Of a DNA stretch of 6,790 nucleotides, positions 1 through 6,061 are shown one piece after another (position 1 is the first letter of the stretch; each line of letters starts with the position of its first letter). The DNA comes from Desulfocapsa sulfexigens (GTDB lineage: Bacteria > Desulfobacterota > Desulfobulbia > Desulfobulbales > Desulfocapsaceae), in the NCBI GenBank assembly GCA_020721165.1, contig DYNG01000043.1:1-6790 (forward strand), given 5' to 3'. Both the position numbers and the translations under genes were made by a program. Below the pieces are notes generated by a model, which searched no databases, was not told the origin of the DNA, and saw nothing but the letters and a program-made list of their open reading frames with translations.

Positions 1-600
1 GCCCTGAAGCTGGCCCTGGAGCATAAAGGGCTGGCTTATGCGCTTGATCCGGGCGAGGGGGTTTTTTATGGCCCCAAAATTGACATTAAAATTAAGGATC
101 AACTGGTCCGTTCCTGGCAATGTTCAACCATCCAGGTTGATTTTAATTTGCCGGAACGCTTTGATATTCAATACACCGGTGCCGATAACCACGAACACCA
201 GCCCATCATGATCCACCGAGCCTTAATGGGTTCTCTGGAACGCTTTATCGGAGTGCTGATTGAGCATTATGCCGGCGCTTTTCCGGTGTGGCTGGCGCCG
301 GTGCAGGTCAGGGTGCTCAATATCACGGATGCCCAGGCTGATTATTGTGACCAGTTGTATAGCCGGTTACGGCAACTGGGGATTCGGGTTGAAAAGGACC
401 TGCGCAATGAGAAGCTGAATTTCAAGATTCGCGAAGCACAGATGGCCAAGCTCCCGTATATGCTGGTGATTGGCGATAAAGAAAAAGAGAATGGCACGGT
501 GACCGTTCGTTTGCGGGATGGGCAGAATCTGCCGGCAATGAGCCTGGATGATTTTGCCAAACGGATTGCGACTGAGTGTCGAGATGGTCGTGGGATTTGA
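1..600 (+). CDS. thrS: Threonyl-tRNA synthetase, C-terminal part (gene start lies before the window)
   Basis: Reading in frame from base 1 gives 199 residues ending at TGA 598-600. This is the end of the class II enzyme that charges tRNA-Thr with threonine in the cytoplasm. Visible parts are the catalytic-core segment GEGVFYGPKIDIK (fragment residues 18-30), the WQCSTIQVDFNLPERF block (39-54), and motif 3, IHRALMGSLERF (71-82). In motif 3, His72 matches the zinc-ligand histidine of the E. coli enzyme and Arg81 the motif 3 arginine. The anticodon-binding domain runs from about residue 95 to the end, with LAPVQVRVLNITD and the DLRNEKLNFKIREAQ block. The usual CGT in the WQC block reads CST here, a mild change. 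The product ends a few residues earlier than E. coli ThrRS. It is the first visible gene of the cluster, 73 bases before infC. Identification is secure; the N-terminal TGS and editing domains cannot be seen. Confidence 0.97.
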   Translation, partial: ALKLALEHKGLAYALDPGEGVFYGPKIDIKIKDQLVRSWQCSTIQVDFNLPERFDIQYTGADNHEHQPIMIHRALMGSLERFIGVLIEHYAGAFPVWLAPVQVRVLNITDAQADYCDQLYSRLRQLGIRVEKDLRNEKLNFKIREAQMAKLPYMLVIGDKEKENGTVTVRLRDGQNLPAMSLDDFAKRIATECRDGRGI

Positions 601-660
601 GCATGATGCTGCTGGGTATCGTTGAGGAGTTTTCTGCTCAATATGGATTTTGTCAGCACA

Positions 661-676
661 GGGAGGTGGAACTATT
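661..676 (+). promoter_or_regulatory. Shine-Dalgarno sequence and ATT initiation codon of infC
   Basis: GGGAGGTGG (661-669) is the strongest ribosome binding site in the window. It lies six bases (counting from the end of GGAGGT at 667) before ATT 674-676, which is in frame with IF3. An ATT start for infC is established in E. coli, where IF3 rejects its own non-canonical start codon and so limits its own synthesis. The only in-frame upstream start, TTG 650, has no such site at the right distance, and using it would translate the Shine-Dalgarno itself as Gly-Gly-Gly. I infer that the same self-control operates here. Confidence 0.85.
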
Positions 677-1219
677 AACCCAAGAGTAAAAAGAGCCCCG
701 GTACAACGAGAGATTAAGGCGAATATCAATGACATGATTCGCCATCCGCAGATTCGACTGATTGGCAGCGACGGCTCTCAGTTGGGTGTTGTGAGTCTTG
801 AGGAGGCCCTGAAGATAGCCGACAACGATAGTCTTGATCTCGTTGAGGTTTCAGCGACGGCTGATCCGCCGGTATGTCGGATAATGAATTATGATAAGTT
901 CCGTTACGAACAGTCCAAAAAAGAACAGGAAGCAAAAAAGAAGCAAACCACCATTGAAACCAAGGAAATAAAATTTCGTCCCAAGACAGACGATCATGAC
1001 CTGGATTTCAAGATTAGAAGTGTTATCAAATTCTTACAGCAGAAAAACAAAGTGAAGCTCACCATGCGTTTTCGGGGGCGGGAAATTGTCTATTGTCAGA
1101 CCATCGGTTTGGCTGCCATGCAGAAAATTGCCGCTGCCCTGGAGGCAGACGCGGTTATCTTGCAGGAACCAAAAATGGAGGGTCGGCAAATGGTTATGTT
1201 TGTGGGCCCAAAGGCTTAA
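674..1219 (+). CDS. infC: Translation initiation factor IF-3
   Basis: The product is 181 residues if started at ATT 674, matching the 180 of E. coli IF3. It binds the 30S subunit, prevents premature 50S joining and checks the start codon and initiator tRNA. The N-terminal domain spans about residues 14-80, with IRLIGSDGSQLGVVSLEEAL (27-46) and DLVEVSATADPPVCRIMNYDKF (55-76). A Lys-rich linker helix follows (SKKEQEAKKKQ, 81-91). The C-terminal domain has the signature KEIKFRP (97-103), RFRGREI (132-138), and the ending MVMFVGPKA. I prefer the ATT start because of the Shine-Dalgarno position and the family length. A conventional caller would give TTG 650 and 8 extra residues. A 28-codon reading frame (603-689) overlaps the start in another frame. 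The gene follows thrS by 73 bases, as in many bacteria. Confidence 0.95.
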   Translation: MNPRVKRAPVQREIKANINDMIRHPQIRLIGSDGSQLGVVSLEEALKIADNDSLDLVEVSATADPPVCRIMNYDKFRYEQSKKEQEAKKKQTTIETKEIKFRPKTDDHDLDFKIRSVIKFLQQKNKVKLTMRFRGREIVYCQTIGLAAMQKIAAALEADAVILQEPKMEGRQMVMFVGPKA

Positions 1220-1295
1220 CATTTTTTAAGTTATTGAAGTAACATTCAGTAAAAAAATCGGTTGTTACCTATACGCCGTGCCAAGGAGCGGAATT

Positions 1296-1493
1296 ATGCC
1301 AAAAATGAAAACAAAAAGAGGGGCCGCCAAACGATTCAAAATGACCGGCTCCGGTCAGATTAAACGAAGCAAGGCCTTTACCAGTCATATCCTGACCAAA
1401 AAAAGCACCAAGAGAAAACGAAACCTGCGAAAATCAGGTTTGGTGGACAGCACCGACCTCAAAGGGATGCGCAGGATTCTTCCCTACATGTAA
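1296..1493 (+). CDS. rpmI: 50S ribosomal protein L35 (bL35)
   Basis: The 65-residue, very basic protein starts MPKMKTKRGAAKRFKMTGSG and has the L35 signature KRSKAFTSHILTKKSTKRKRNLRKS, ending with RRILPYM. It is a small structural protein of the large ribosomal subunit. The start at ATG 1296 follows AAGGAG (1283-1288) by seven bases. An in-frame GTG at 1278 would add six residues, but these contain the translated Shine-Dalgarno and do not belong to the family. Length and sequence are normal. It follows infC by 76 bases; that spacer contains short AT-rich complementary segments (GTAAC 1239-1243 and GTTAC 1264-1268), but no terminator or clear promoter. In E. coli the gene is repressed by L20 at the translation level. 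I cannot see a recognisable L20 site here. Confidence 0.97.
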   Translation: MPKMKTKRGAAKRFKMTGSGQIKRSKAFTSHILTKKSTKRKRNLRKSGLVDSTDLKGMRRILPYM

Positions 1494-1699
1494 TTCGTTG
1501 TAAAAACTCTTCCTTTTTTAGCTTCGTTTATGGCTTCTCAAATGGTGAAGAGTTGAGATGGAGAGCAAATGAGTCTGGCTGCTGGAAAGCTCGGAATGAG
1601 AACTGAAAAATAATTATTTCCAACGATGTGATTGTTGAACTTCCTTTTCCCCGTTGAAAAAGGGGAGCAGGATGAATCAAAGTGCAAAAGGAGTGACAA
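1494..1699 (+). other. 206-base rpmI-rplT spacer with inverted repeats
   Basis: This spacer is far longer than the few dozen bases usual between these two genes. It contains an 8-base inverted repeat, AACTCTTC (1505-1512) and GAAGAGTT (1547-1554), around a 34-base loop that begins with a T-rich stretch. It also contains a 12-base AT palindrome, AAATAATTATTT (1608-1619). Near the rplT start there is a small hairpin, either CCTTTT (1643-1648) with AAAAGG (1658-1663), or CCCC (1649-1652) with GGGG (1662-1665). The rplT Shine-Dalgarno AAGGAG (1688-1693) lies at the end. I found no convincing promoter or intrinsic terminator. A role in L20 feedback control or transcript processing is possible but only inferred. 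Confidence 0.35.
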
Positions 1700-2056
1700 A
1701 TGTCTCGTGCGACAAGAGGGGTGAAAGCCCGGAGAAGAAGAAACAAGGTGTTAAAATTAGCCAAGGGTTTTCGCGGTGGACGAAGTCGTCTGTTCCGCTC
1801 GGCAGCCGAGGCGGTGGATCGGGCCCTGGTCTATGCCTATCGTGATCGCCGTACCAAAAAACGGGATTTCCGTCGTCTCTGGATTGCCCGAATCAATGCC
1901 GGCGCCCACATGAATGATATGAGCTACAGCCAGCTGATTGGCGGATTGAAAAAGGCCGGGATTGAACTGGATCGCAAGGTTCTGTCCAATATGGCCATTC
2001 TTGACGCCCCCGCTTTTTCCCAGGTGGTTCAAGCCGCAGCGACAGCCAACGCCTGA
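1700..2056 (+). CDS. rplT: 50S ribosomal protein L20 (bL20)
   Basis: The product is 118 residues, normal for the family. L20 binds 23S rRNA early in assembly of the large subunit and in many bacteria also represses its own operon. The basic N-terminal extension has RGVKARRRRNKVLKLAKGFRG (about 6-26), followed by the diagnostic RALVYAYRDRRTKKRDFRRLWIARINAGA (about 41-69) and SYSQLIGGLKKAGIELDRKVLSNMA (75-99) in the globular domain. The start ATG 1700 is preceded by AAGGAG (1688-1693) with a spacing of six. The stop TGA overlaps an ATG by one base (TGATG, 2054-2058), which opens a chain of very short frames in the pheS leader. The Ala-rich C-terminal tail is ordinary. A longer reading frame in another phase (1654-1845) overlaps the start but is spurious. 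Confidence 0.97.
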   Translation: MSRATRGVKARRRRNKVLKLAKGFRGGRSRLFRSAAEAVDRALVYAYRDRRTKKRDFRRLWIARINAGAHMNDMSYSQLIGGLKKAGIELDRKVLSNMAILDAPAFSQVVQAAATANA

Positions 2057-2125
2057 TGTTTTTCGTGAGATGATCGTTCGTTGCGCTTTTTCGTGATGGA
2101 GATTGTGACAACGGGCCGGTTTTGA
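2056..2125 (+). promoter_or_regulatory. Candidate pheST leader: three chained mini reading frames
   Basis: Three very short frames follow rplT. ATG 2056 encodes MFFVR (stop 2071-2073). ATG 2070 encodes MIVRCAFS (stop 2094-2096). ATG 2096 encodes MEIVTTGRF (stop 2123-2125). Each start overlaps the preceding stop (TGATG, ATGA, TGATG), so ribosomes leaving rplT could in principle reinitiate through all three. They hold four Phe codons among 22, and the last frame ends with Phe-stop inside the 5' arm of the terminator hairpin. A 10-base direct repeat, TTTTTCGTGA, occurs at 2059-2068 and 2087-2096. In E. coli pheST is controlled by attenuation through a Phe-rich leader peptide (PheM). These peptides do not resemble PheM, no strong internal Shine-Dalgarno is visible, and translation is unproven. 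Confidence 0.35.
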
Positions 2126-2156
2126 TTTGTTGATCGAAACCGGCCCCATTGTTTTT
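2113..2156 (+). terminator. Strong intrinsic terminator or attenuator upstream of pheS
   Basis: GGGCCGGTTT (2113-2122) pairs perfectly with AAACCGGCCC (2137-2146). Pairing continues inward with two G-U pairs (T2123-G2136 and T2127-G2132) to give 15 pairs closed by a TGTT loop. Outside, ACAA (2108-2111) can pair with TTGT (2149-2152) past a small internal loop. T tracts follow at 2152-2156 and 2162-2167. It ends the infC-rpmI-rplT unit, yet pheS begins only 54 bases after the stem, with no promoter visible in between. Partial, possibly regulated read-through is therefore the natural reading. Confidence 0.85.
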
Positions 2157-2200
2157 GCGTATTTTTTCCTCTATCAACTCCCCTTTTTTTGTTGAAAATT

Positions 2201-3214
2201 ATGGAGCAAACGATAGTTCGCCTGCGGGACGAAGCGACACAGCAGCTCACCCAGATCAGCAATGCTGCCGATCTGGAAGAATTTCGGATCCGGTATCTGG
2301 GCAGAAAAGGCCTTTTCGGGACGATTATGCGTGAGTTGGGCACAGTCTCCGCTGAGGAGCGGCCTCGTTTGGGCCAACTGGCCAATAGCGTCAAGGCGGC
2401 CATTGAAGACCTTTTTGCCGAAAAGCAGACGGCCCTTGCGGGTGATACCAGGACAAAAAAAGGCCAGGGAAGTATTGACATTTCTCTTCCTGGCCGTTAT
2501 CCCGAGCAGGGACGACTGCATCCGGTGACCCAGATCATGAATGAGGTCTGCGCCATCTTCGAGGCTCTTGGTTTTTCGGTGGCAGAAGGCCCGGATGTTG
2601 AGCAGGATCACTATAATTTCGAGGCCCTCAATATTCCGGCCCACCATCCGGCCCGGGATATGCACGACTCGTTTTATGTCAGCGAATCCATTCTCCTGCG
2701 CACCCACACCTCTCCCATGCAGGCCCGGATCATGGAGGCTTGCCAGCCACCTTTGCGGGTTATCGCTCCTGGCAAGGTCTATCGCTGTGACTCAGATATT
2801 ACCCACACCCCGATGTTTCATCAGGTCGAAGGCTTCCTGGTGGATACGAAGGTCTCTTTTGCCGATCTGAAAGGCGTTCTGACGATTTTTACCCAAAAAA
2901 TGTTTGCCAAGGATCTGGCTCTGCGTTTTCGTCCCAGCTTTTTCCCCTTTACTGAACCCAGCGCGGAGGTGGATATTGCCTGTGTGATCTGCGGCGGCGC
3001 TGGCTGTCGGGTCTGCAAGCAGACCGGCTGGCTGGAGATTCTGGGGGCCGGCATGATTGATCCCGAGGTTTTCAGGATGGTGGGTTACGATCCCGAGGTG
3101 TACAGTGGCTTCGCCTTTGGATTGGGCATTGAGCGGATTGCCATGCTCAAGTATGGGATAAACGATATCCGTCTTTATTATGAAAACGATCTTCGTTTTC
3201 TTTCCCAATTTTAG
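2201..3214 (+). CDS. pheS: Phenylalanyl-tRNA synthetase, alpha subunit
   Basis: The product is 337 residues (E. coli 327). It is the catalytic subunit of the cytoplasmic alpha2-beta2 enzyme that charges tRNA-Phe. The N-terminal coiled-coil region (about 1-85) carries RYLGRKG (31-37), typical of the family. The class II core follows: motif 1 around HPVTQIMNEVCAIFEALGF (107-125), motif 2 with HTSPMQARIM (169-178) and KVYRCDSDITHTPMFHQVEGF (192-212), and motif 3 with GFAFGLGIERIAML (303-316). CVICGGAGCRVC (261-272) contains four cysteines that could hold zinc, a variant found in part of the family. The Phe-pocket Ala of GFAF is Ala305. ATG 2201 has no Shine-Dalgarno; in-frame TTG codons at 2189 and 2192 also lack one. 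pheT starts 12 bases after the stop. Confidence 0.97.
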   Translation: MEQTIVRLRDEATQQLTQISNAADLEEFRIRYLGRKGLFGTIMRELGTVSAEERPRLGQLANSVKAAIEDLFAEKQTALAGDTRTKKGQGSIDISLPGRYPEQGRLHPVTQIMNEVCAIFEALGFSVAEGPDVEQDHYNFEALNIPAHHPARDMHDSFYVSESILLRTHTSPMQARIMEACQPPLRVIAPGKVYRCDSDITHTPMFHQVEGFLVDTKVSFADLKGVLTIFTQKMFAKDLALRFRPSFFPFTEPSAEVDIACVICGGAGCRVCKQTGWLEILGAGMIDPEVFRMVGYDPEVYSGFAFGLGIERIAMLKYGINDIRLYYENDLRFLSQF

Positions 3215-3226
3215 GAGCCATCAGCG

Positions 3227-5674
3227 ATGAAATTTACCATTGATTGGTTAAATGAGTTCGTGAATACAGATGGTTTCAGCCCGCAAGAGCTTGCCGACCA
3301 CCTGACCATGCTTGGTTTGGAGGTTGAGACGGTGTCGTCTCTCTATCAGGAATTGGCCCCGATCCGGACCGCTCTGATCGTTTCCGCGCAACCACACCCC
3401 GATGCCGATTCATTGAGCCTCTGTCAGGTCGCCGTTGGTGAGGAGAATTTACAGATTGTCTGCGGCGCTCCCAATGCCCGAGCCGGTCTGGTGACCGCTA
3501 TTGCCCTGCCCGGAACAACTCTGCCCGGCGGAGTAAAAATCAAAAAGTCAAAGGTGCGCGGGGTTGAATCCTTCGGCATGTTGTGTTCTGAACAGGAGTT
3601 GGGCTTCAGTGGCGCCCACAGCGGCATTATGGAATTGCCCGCAGGCACCCCTTCTGGCCAGTCGTTGGTTCATGCCCTGGGTTTGGATACTACCCTGGTG
3701 GAGGTTGATTTGACCCCCAATCGTTCCGACTGCGCCTCGGTGATTGGCATTGCCCGCGAGATTGCCGGGGCGATTCGGCGGCCCTTGCAATTGTCCATTG
3801 AGAAGGCAGTGATTGACAAGGGCGCCGCCTCTTTTTCGGTGGATATCGAGTCCTCTGAACTCTGCCCCCGCTATTGCGCCCGTCTGCTGACCGGAATTAC
3901 CGTTGCCCCTTCACCCTGGTGGTTGCGGAAACGCCTGTTATCCATCGGCTTGAGACCCATCAATAATGTCGTGGATATTACCAATCTGGTCATGATGGAG
4001 TACGGGCAGCCCTTGCATGCCTTTGATTTTACGGCATTGGCTGGTCAAAAGATCGTCGTTCGTCAAGCTCATGAACATGAGCTTGATTTTACCACCCTTG
4101 ATGGGGTCGTCCGTAAACTTGACCCCGATATGCTGCTGATCTGTGATGGTCAGAAACCGGTGGCCATTGCTGGAGTCATGGGCGGGCTGAATTCGGAGGT
4201 CAGTGACAACAGCACGGCTATTCTTCTGGAGAGCGCCTGTTTCAATCCGGTTTCCATTCGGAAAACCGCCCGAAAACTGAATCTCTCCTCCGAGGCTTCC
4301 TATCGGTTCGAGCGGGGGGTTGACCCCGGTGGCTGTGTCAATGCTCTGGAACGGGCTGTGCAGTTATTGTCTGATCTGGCTGGCGGGACGGTGGTCATCG
4401 GCGGAGGGGATCAATACGGGGGCCAACGCCCTCTGAAGTCTTTAACCTTGCGGATCTCTCGTGCCTCACAACTCCTGGGAATGGCTCTGGATGCCTCTCA
4501 AATCACCTTCGTGCTGTGTGCCATCGGTTTTCGCTGCAAAGAAAAAGACGCGGATACTCTCTGGGTTGGGGTTCCTTCTTTCCGGGTTGATGTGGAACGA
4601 GAGATTGACCTGATAGAAGAAGTGGCGCGATTGATTGGCTATAATACGCTGCCCACCAGCCTCCCCACAGTGCAGATGAGTTACCCTGAGCAGGAGAAGA
4701 GCAGAAGCATCAAGGCTGAAATTGGCCGGCTCCTGGTCGGCATCGGCTATTCTGAGGCCATCAATTACAGTTTTACAACAGACAAACATTTGCGCTGGCT
4801 GGGTCTTGCCGAAGATGATCCCCGTTGTCACTGTCTTCGCTTGCTCAATCCGTTGAGCGAAGAACAATCGGTGATGCGAACCATGCTCTTGCCGGGTCTG
4901 CTGGAAAATGTGGAGCGCAATATTAATTTTCAGAAAAATTCCGTCAAGCTCTTTGAAATTGGCAAGGTGTTTATCCCCCGAGGAAAAAACGAGCAGCCAG
5001 AAGAAAAAAATCGGCTGGCGATGGTCATAAGCGGCAATCGCTTTGGCGAGGCTTCTCCCTACCATTATCAACCGGCAATCGTGGATTTTCTGGACGCTAA
5101 AGGGGCGGTGGAGTATCTTTTGCAGGGTTTGCGACTGCACGGGGTCAGCGCCTGCCCACCCTTGTCATTGGTGCAGCCGGAGCCTTCTCTGGTGGAGCCA
5201 TTTGTGGTGCCGACGCAGGTGTTGGGCATACAGGCAGGTGAAAATCAAAACATTGGGATGGTGGCCACAATACAACCGGCAGTCTTGCGCAAGTTTGGGA
5301 TTAAACAGGCCGTGTTTTATTGCGAACTTGACCTTGAGGCCTTATGTCAACTCGATGCCGTGGTCAAGAACTTTACGGAACTGCCCGTTCTTCCTGCGGT
5401 TCATCGCGATATCGCCATGCTGGTGCCGGAGTTCGTTTCCGCTGGTTCTATGGTGGCTGCGGTACTGGCCATGCAGGAACCTCTGGTGGAACGATGTGTT
5501 ATTTTTGATGTGTATCAAGGGGATTCGCTGCAACAAGGTTGTAAAAGTGTCGCGCTATCAGTCTCTTATCGTTCAGCGCAGAAAACTCTGACGGAAAAGA
5601 ATGTGGAAAAGGTGCATGTGAAAATTATCAAGGAGTTGGGCTCACAATTTGAAGGAATCCTGAGAGAGGGGTAG
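3227..5674 (+). CDS. pheT: Phenylalanyl-tRNA synthetase, beta subunit
   Basis: The product is 815 residues (E. coli 795), full length. It is the tRNA-binding and editing partner of PheS. The N-terminal lobe (1-38) is followed by the EMAP-type tRNA-binding domain (about 39-150: HPDADSLSLCQVAVG, IVCGAPNARAG, SKVRGVESFGMLCSEQELG). The B3/B4 editing domain (about 212-385) has GLRPINNVVDITN (241-253), GQPLHAFD (260-267), AGVMGG (315-320) and SEASYRFERGVDP (355-367). The B5 domain (about 403-475) includes VPSFRVDVEREIDLIEEVARLIGY. A non-catalytic class II-like core follows, and the C-terminal FDX-ACB anticodon-binding domain (about 717-812) has LPAVHRDIAMLV, FDVYQG and SYRSAQKTLTE. The start ATG 3227 uses AGGAG (3213-3217), which overlaps the pheS stop, at a spacing of nine. 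This fits coupled synthesis of the two subunits. Confidence 0.97.
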   Translation: MKFTIDWLNEFVNTDGFSPQELADHLTMLGLEVETVSSLYQELAPIRTALIVSAQPHPDADSLSLCQVAVGEENLQIVCGAPNARAGLVTAIALPGTTLPGGVKIKKSKVRGVESFGMLCSEQELGFSGAHSGIMELPAGTPSGQSLVHALGLDTTLVEVDLTPNRSDCASVIGIAREIAGAIRRPLQLSIEKAVIDKGAASFSVDIESSELCPRYCARLLTGITVAPSPWWLRKRLLSIGLRPINNVVDITNLVMMEYGQPLHAFDFTALAGQKIVVRQAHEHELDFTTLDGVVRKLDPDMLLICDGQKPVAIAGVMGGLNSEVSDNSTAILLESACFNPVSIRKTARKLNLSSEASYRFERGVDPGGCVNALERAVQLLSDLAGGTVVIGGGDQYGGQRPLKSLTLRISRASQLLGMALDASQITFVLCAIGFRCKEKDADTLWVGVPSFRVDVEREIDLIEEVARLIGYNTLPTSLPTVQMSYPEQEKSRSIKAEIGRLLVGIGYSEAINYSFTTDKHLRWLGLAEDDPRCHCLRLLNPLSEEQSVMRTMLLPGLLENVERNINFQKNSVKLFEIGKVFIPRGKNEQPEEKNRLAMVISGNRFGEASPYHYQPAIVDFLDAKGAVEYLLQGLRLHGVSACPPLSLVQPEPSLVEPFVVPTQVLGIQAGENQNIGMVATIQPAVLRKFGIKQAVFYCELDLEALCQLDAVVKNFTELPVLPAVHRDIAMLVPEFVSAGSMVAAVLAMQEPLVERCVIFDVYQGDSLQQGCKSVALSVSYRSAQKTLTEKNVEKVHVKIIKELGSQFEGILREG
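5626..5638 (+). promoter_or_regulatory. Possible IHF binding site inside the 3' end of pheT
   Basis: TATCAAGGAGTTG matches the E. coli IHF core consensus WATCAANNNNTTR at every defined position. It lies 43 bases upstream of the ihfA-like start. In E. coli, IHF represses its own alpha-subunit gene, so the position would suit autoregulation. The same 13-base pattern also occurs at 5243-5255 within pheT, where no role is evident. Chance matches are therefore possible, and the inserted IHF homologue here may not share the E. coli specificity. Confidence 0.25.
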
Positions 5675-5681
5675 GGAAGGT

Positions 5682-6059
5682 ATGAATAATTTGACTCGAA
5701 AAGAAATGGCAGAGGCAATGCATGACCAATTAGGCTATTCGCAGACGGCGTGTGCCGCGTTAGTTGATGCATTTCTGGATCGGATGAAGAATTATTTGCT
5801 GGTGACCAAGACCGCAAAGAGCAGTGGCCATTCTGTCGCTACTGGGAAGGGAGTAAAATCGGCAAAGGTGGCACAAGGATCGAAAATGACTCCCGTTGAT
5901 AATACTATCAAGCTTGTTCATTTTGGCACATTTACCGTCAGAGATAAACAGCCCCGACGAGGACGGAATCCGCGAACGGGAGAGTTGCTTATCATTAAAC
6001 CTCGGAAAATGGTGAGCTTTCGTCCGTGCAAACAGTTACGGGAAGAGATTAACGAATAA
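5682..6059 (+). CDS. ihfA: IHF-alpha-like HU/IHF-family DNA-binding protein with a Lys-rich insertion
   Basis: The product is 125 residues against about 99 for E. coli IhfA. The family folds as an intertwined dimer that bends DNA. The N-terminal helices match IhfA (LTRKEMAEAMHDQLGYSQTACAALVDAFLDRMKNYL, 4-39). The beta region resumes at IKLVHFGTFTVRDK (76-89), and the DNA-intercalating arm has RRGRNPRTGE (92-101), including its conserved Pro, then SFRPCKQLREEIN (112-124). Between them, residues 41-75 (bases 5802-5906) replace the short turn between helix 2 and strand 1 with a Lys/Ser/Gly/Ala-rich stretch containing six Lys and no acidic residue until Asp73. The usual GFG before the strand reads HFG. 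The start ATG 5682 lies seven bases after the pheT stop, behind purine-rich sequence (GAGAGGGG, then AGGGAAGG). The location just after pheT is the classic ihfA position. An HU-like paralogue with altered binding remains possible. Confidence 0.85.
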   Translation: MNNLTRKEMAEAMHDQLGYSQTACAALVDAFLDRMKNYLLVTKTAKSSGHSVATGKGVKSAKVAQGSKMTPVDNTIKLVHFGTFTVRDKQPRRGRNPRTGELLIIKPRKMVSFRPCKQLREEINE

Positions 6060-6061
6060 TC

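Noticed and set aside
650..673. TTG 650 as the infC start, adding eight residues
   Set aside because: No ribosome binding site precedes it suitably, and the added residues are the translated Shine-Dalgarno of the ATT start.
1278..1295. GTG 1278 as the rpmI start
   Set aside because: The extra residues include the translated AAGGAG; the family begins at MPKMKT, from ATG 1296.
1220..1295. Promoter upstream of rpmI (TATACG at 1270-1275)
   Set aside because: No acceptable -35 box at 16-18 bases upstream.
1654..1845. 63-codon frame overlapping the rplT start, with a fair ribosome binding site at its internal ATG 1671
   Set aside because: It runs mostly inside rplT in another phase, and its composition is that of a shadow of the L20 coding sequence.
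2057..2200. T-box riboswitch upstream of pheS
   Set aside because: The spacer is too short and lacks the conserved T-box sequence and specifier stem.
4466..5140. 224-codon reverse-strand frame inside pheT
   Set aside because: Antisense to well-conserved pheT coding sequence, with no recognisable domain.
5243..5255. Second IHF consensus match (AATCAAAACATTG)
   Set aside because: Deep inside pheT, more than 400 bases from the ihfA-like gene; a chance match is the simpler reading.
5043..5591. 182-codon forward frame inside pheT
   Set aside because: Out-of-phase shadow, rich in Trp, Cys and Arg as expected for a shifted frame of pheT.
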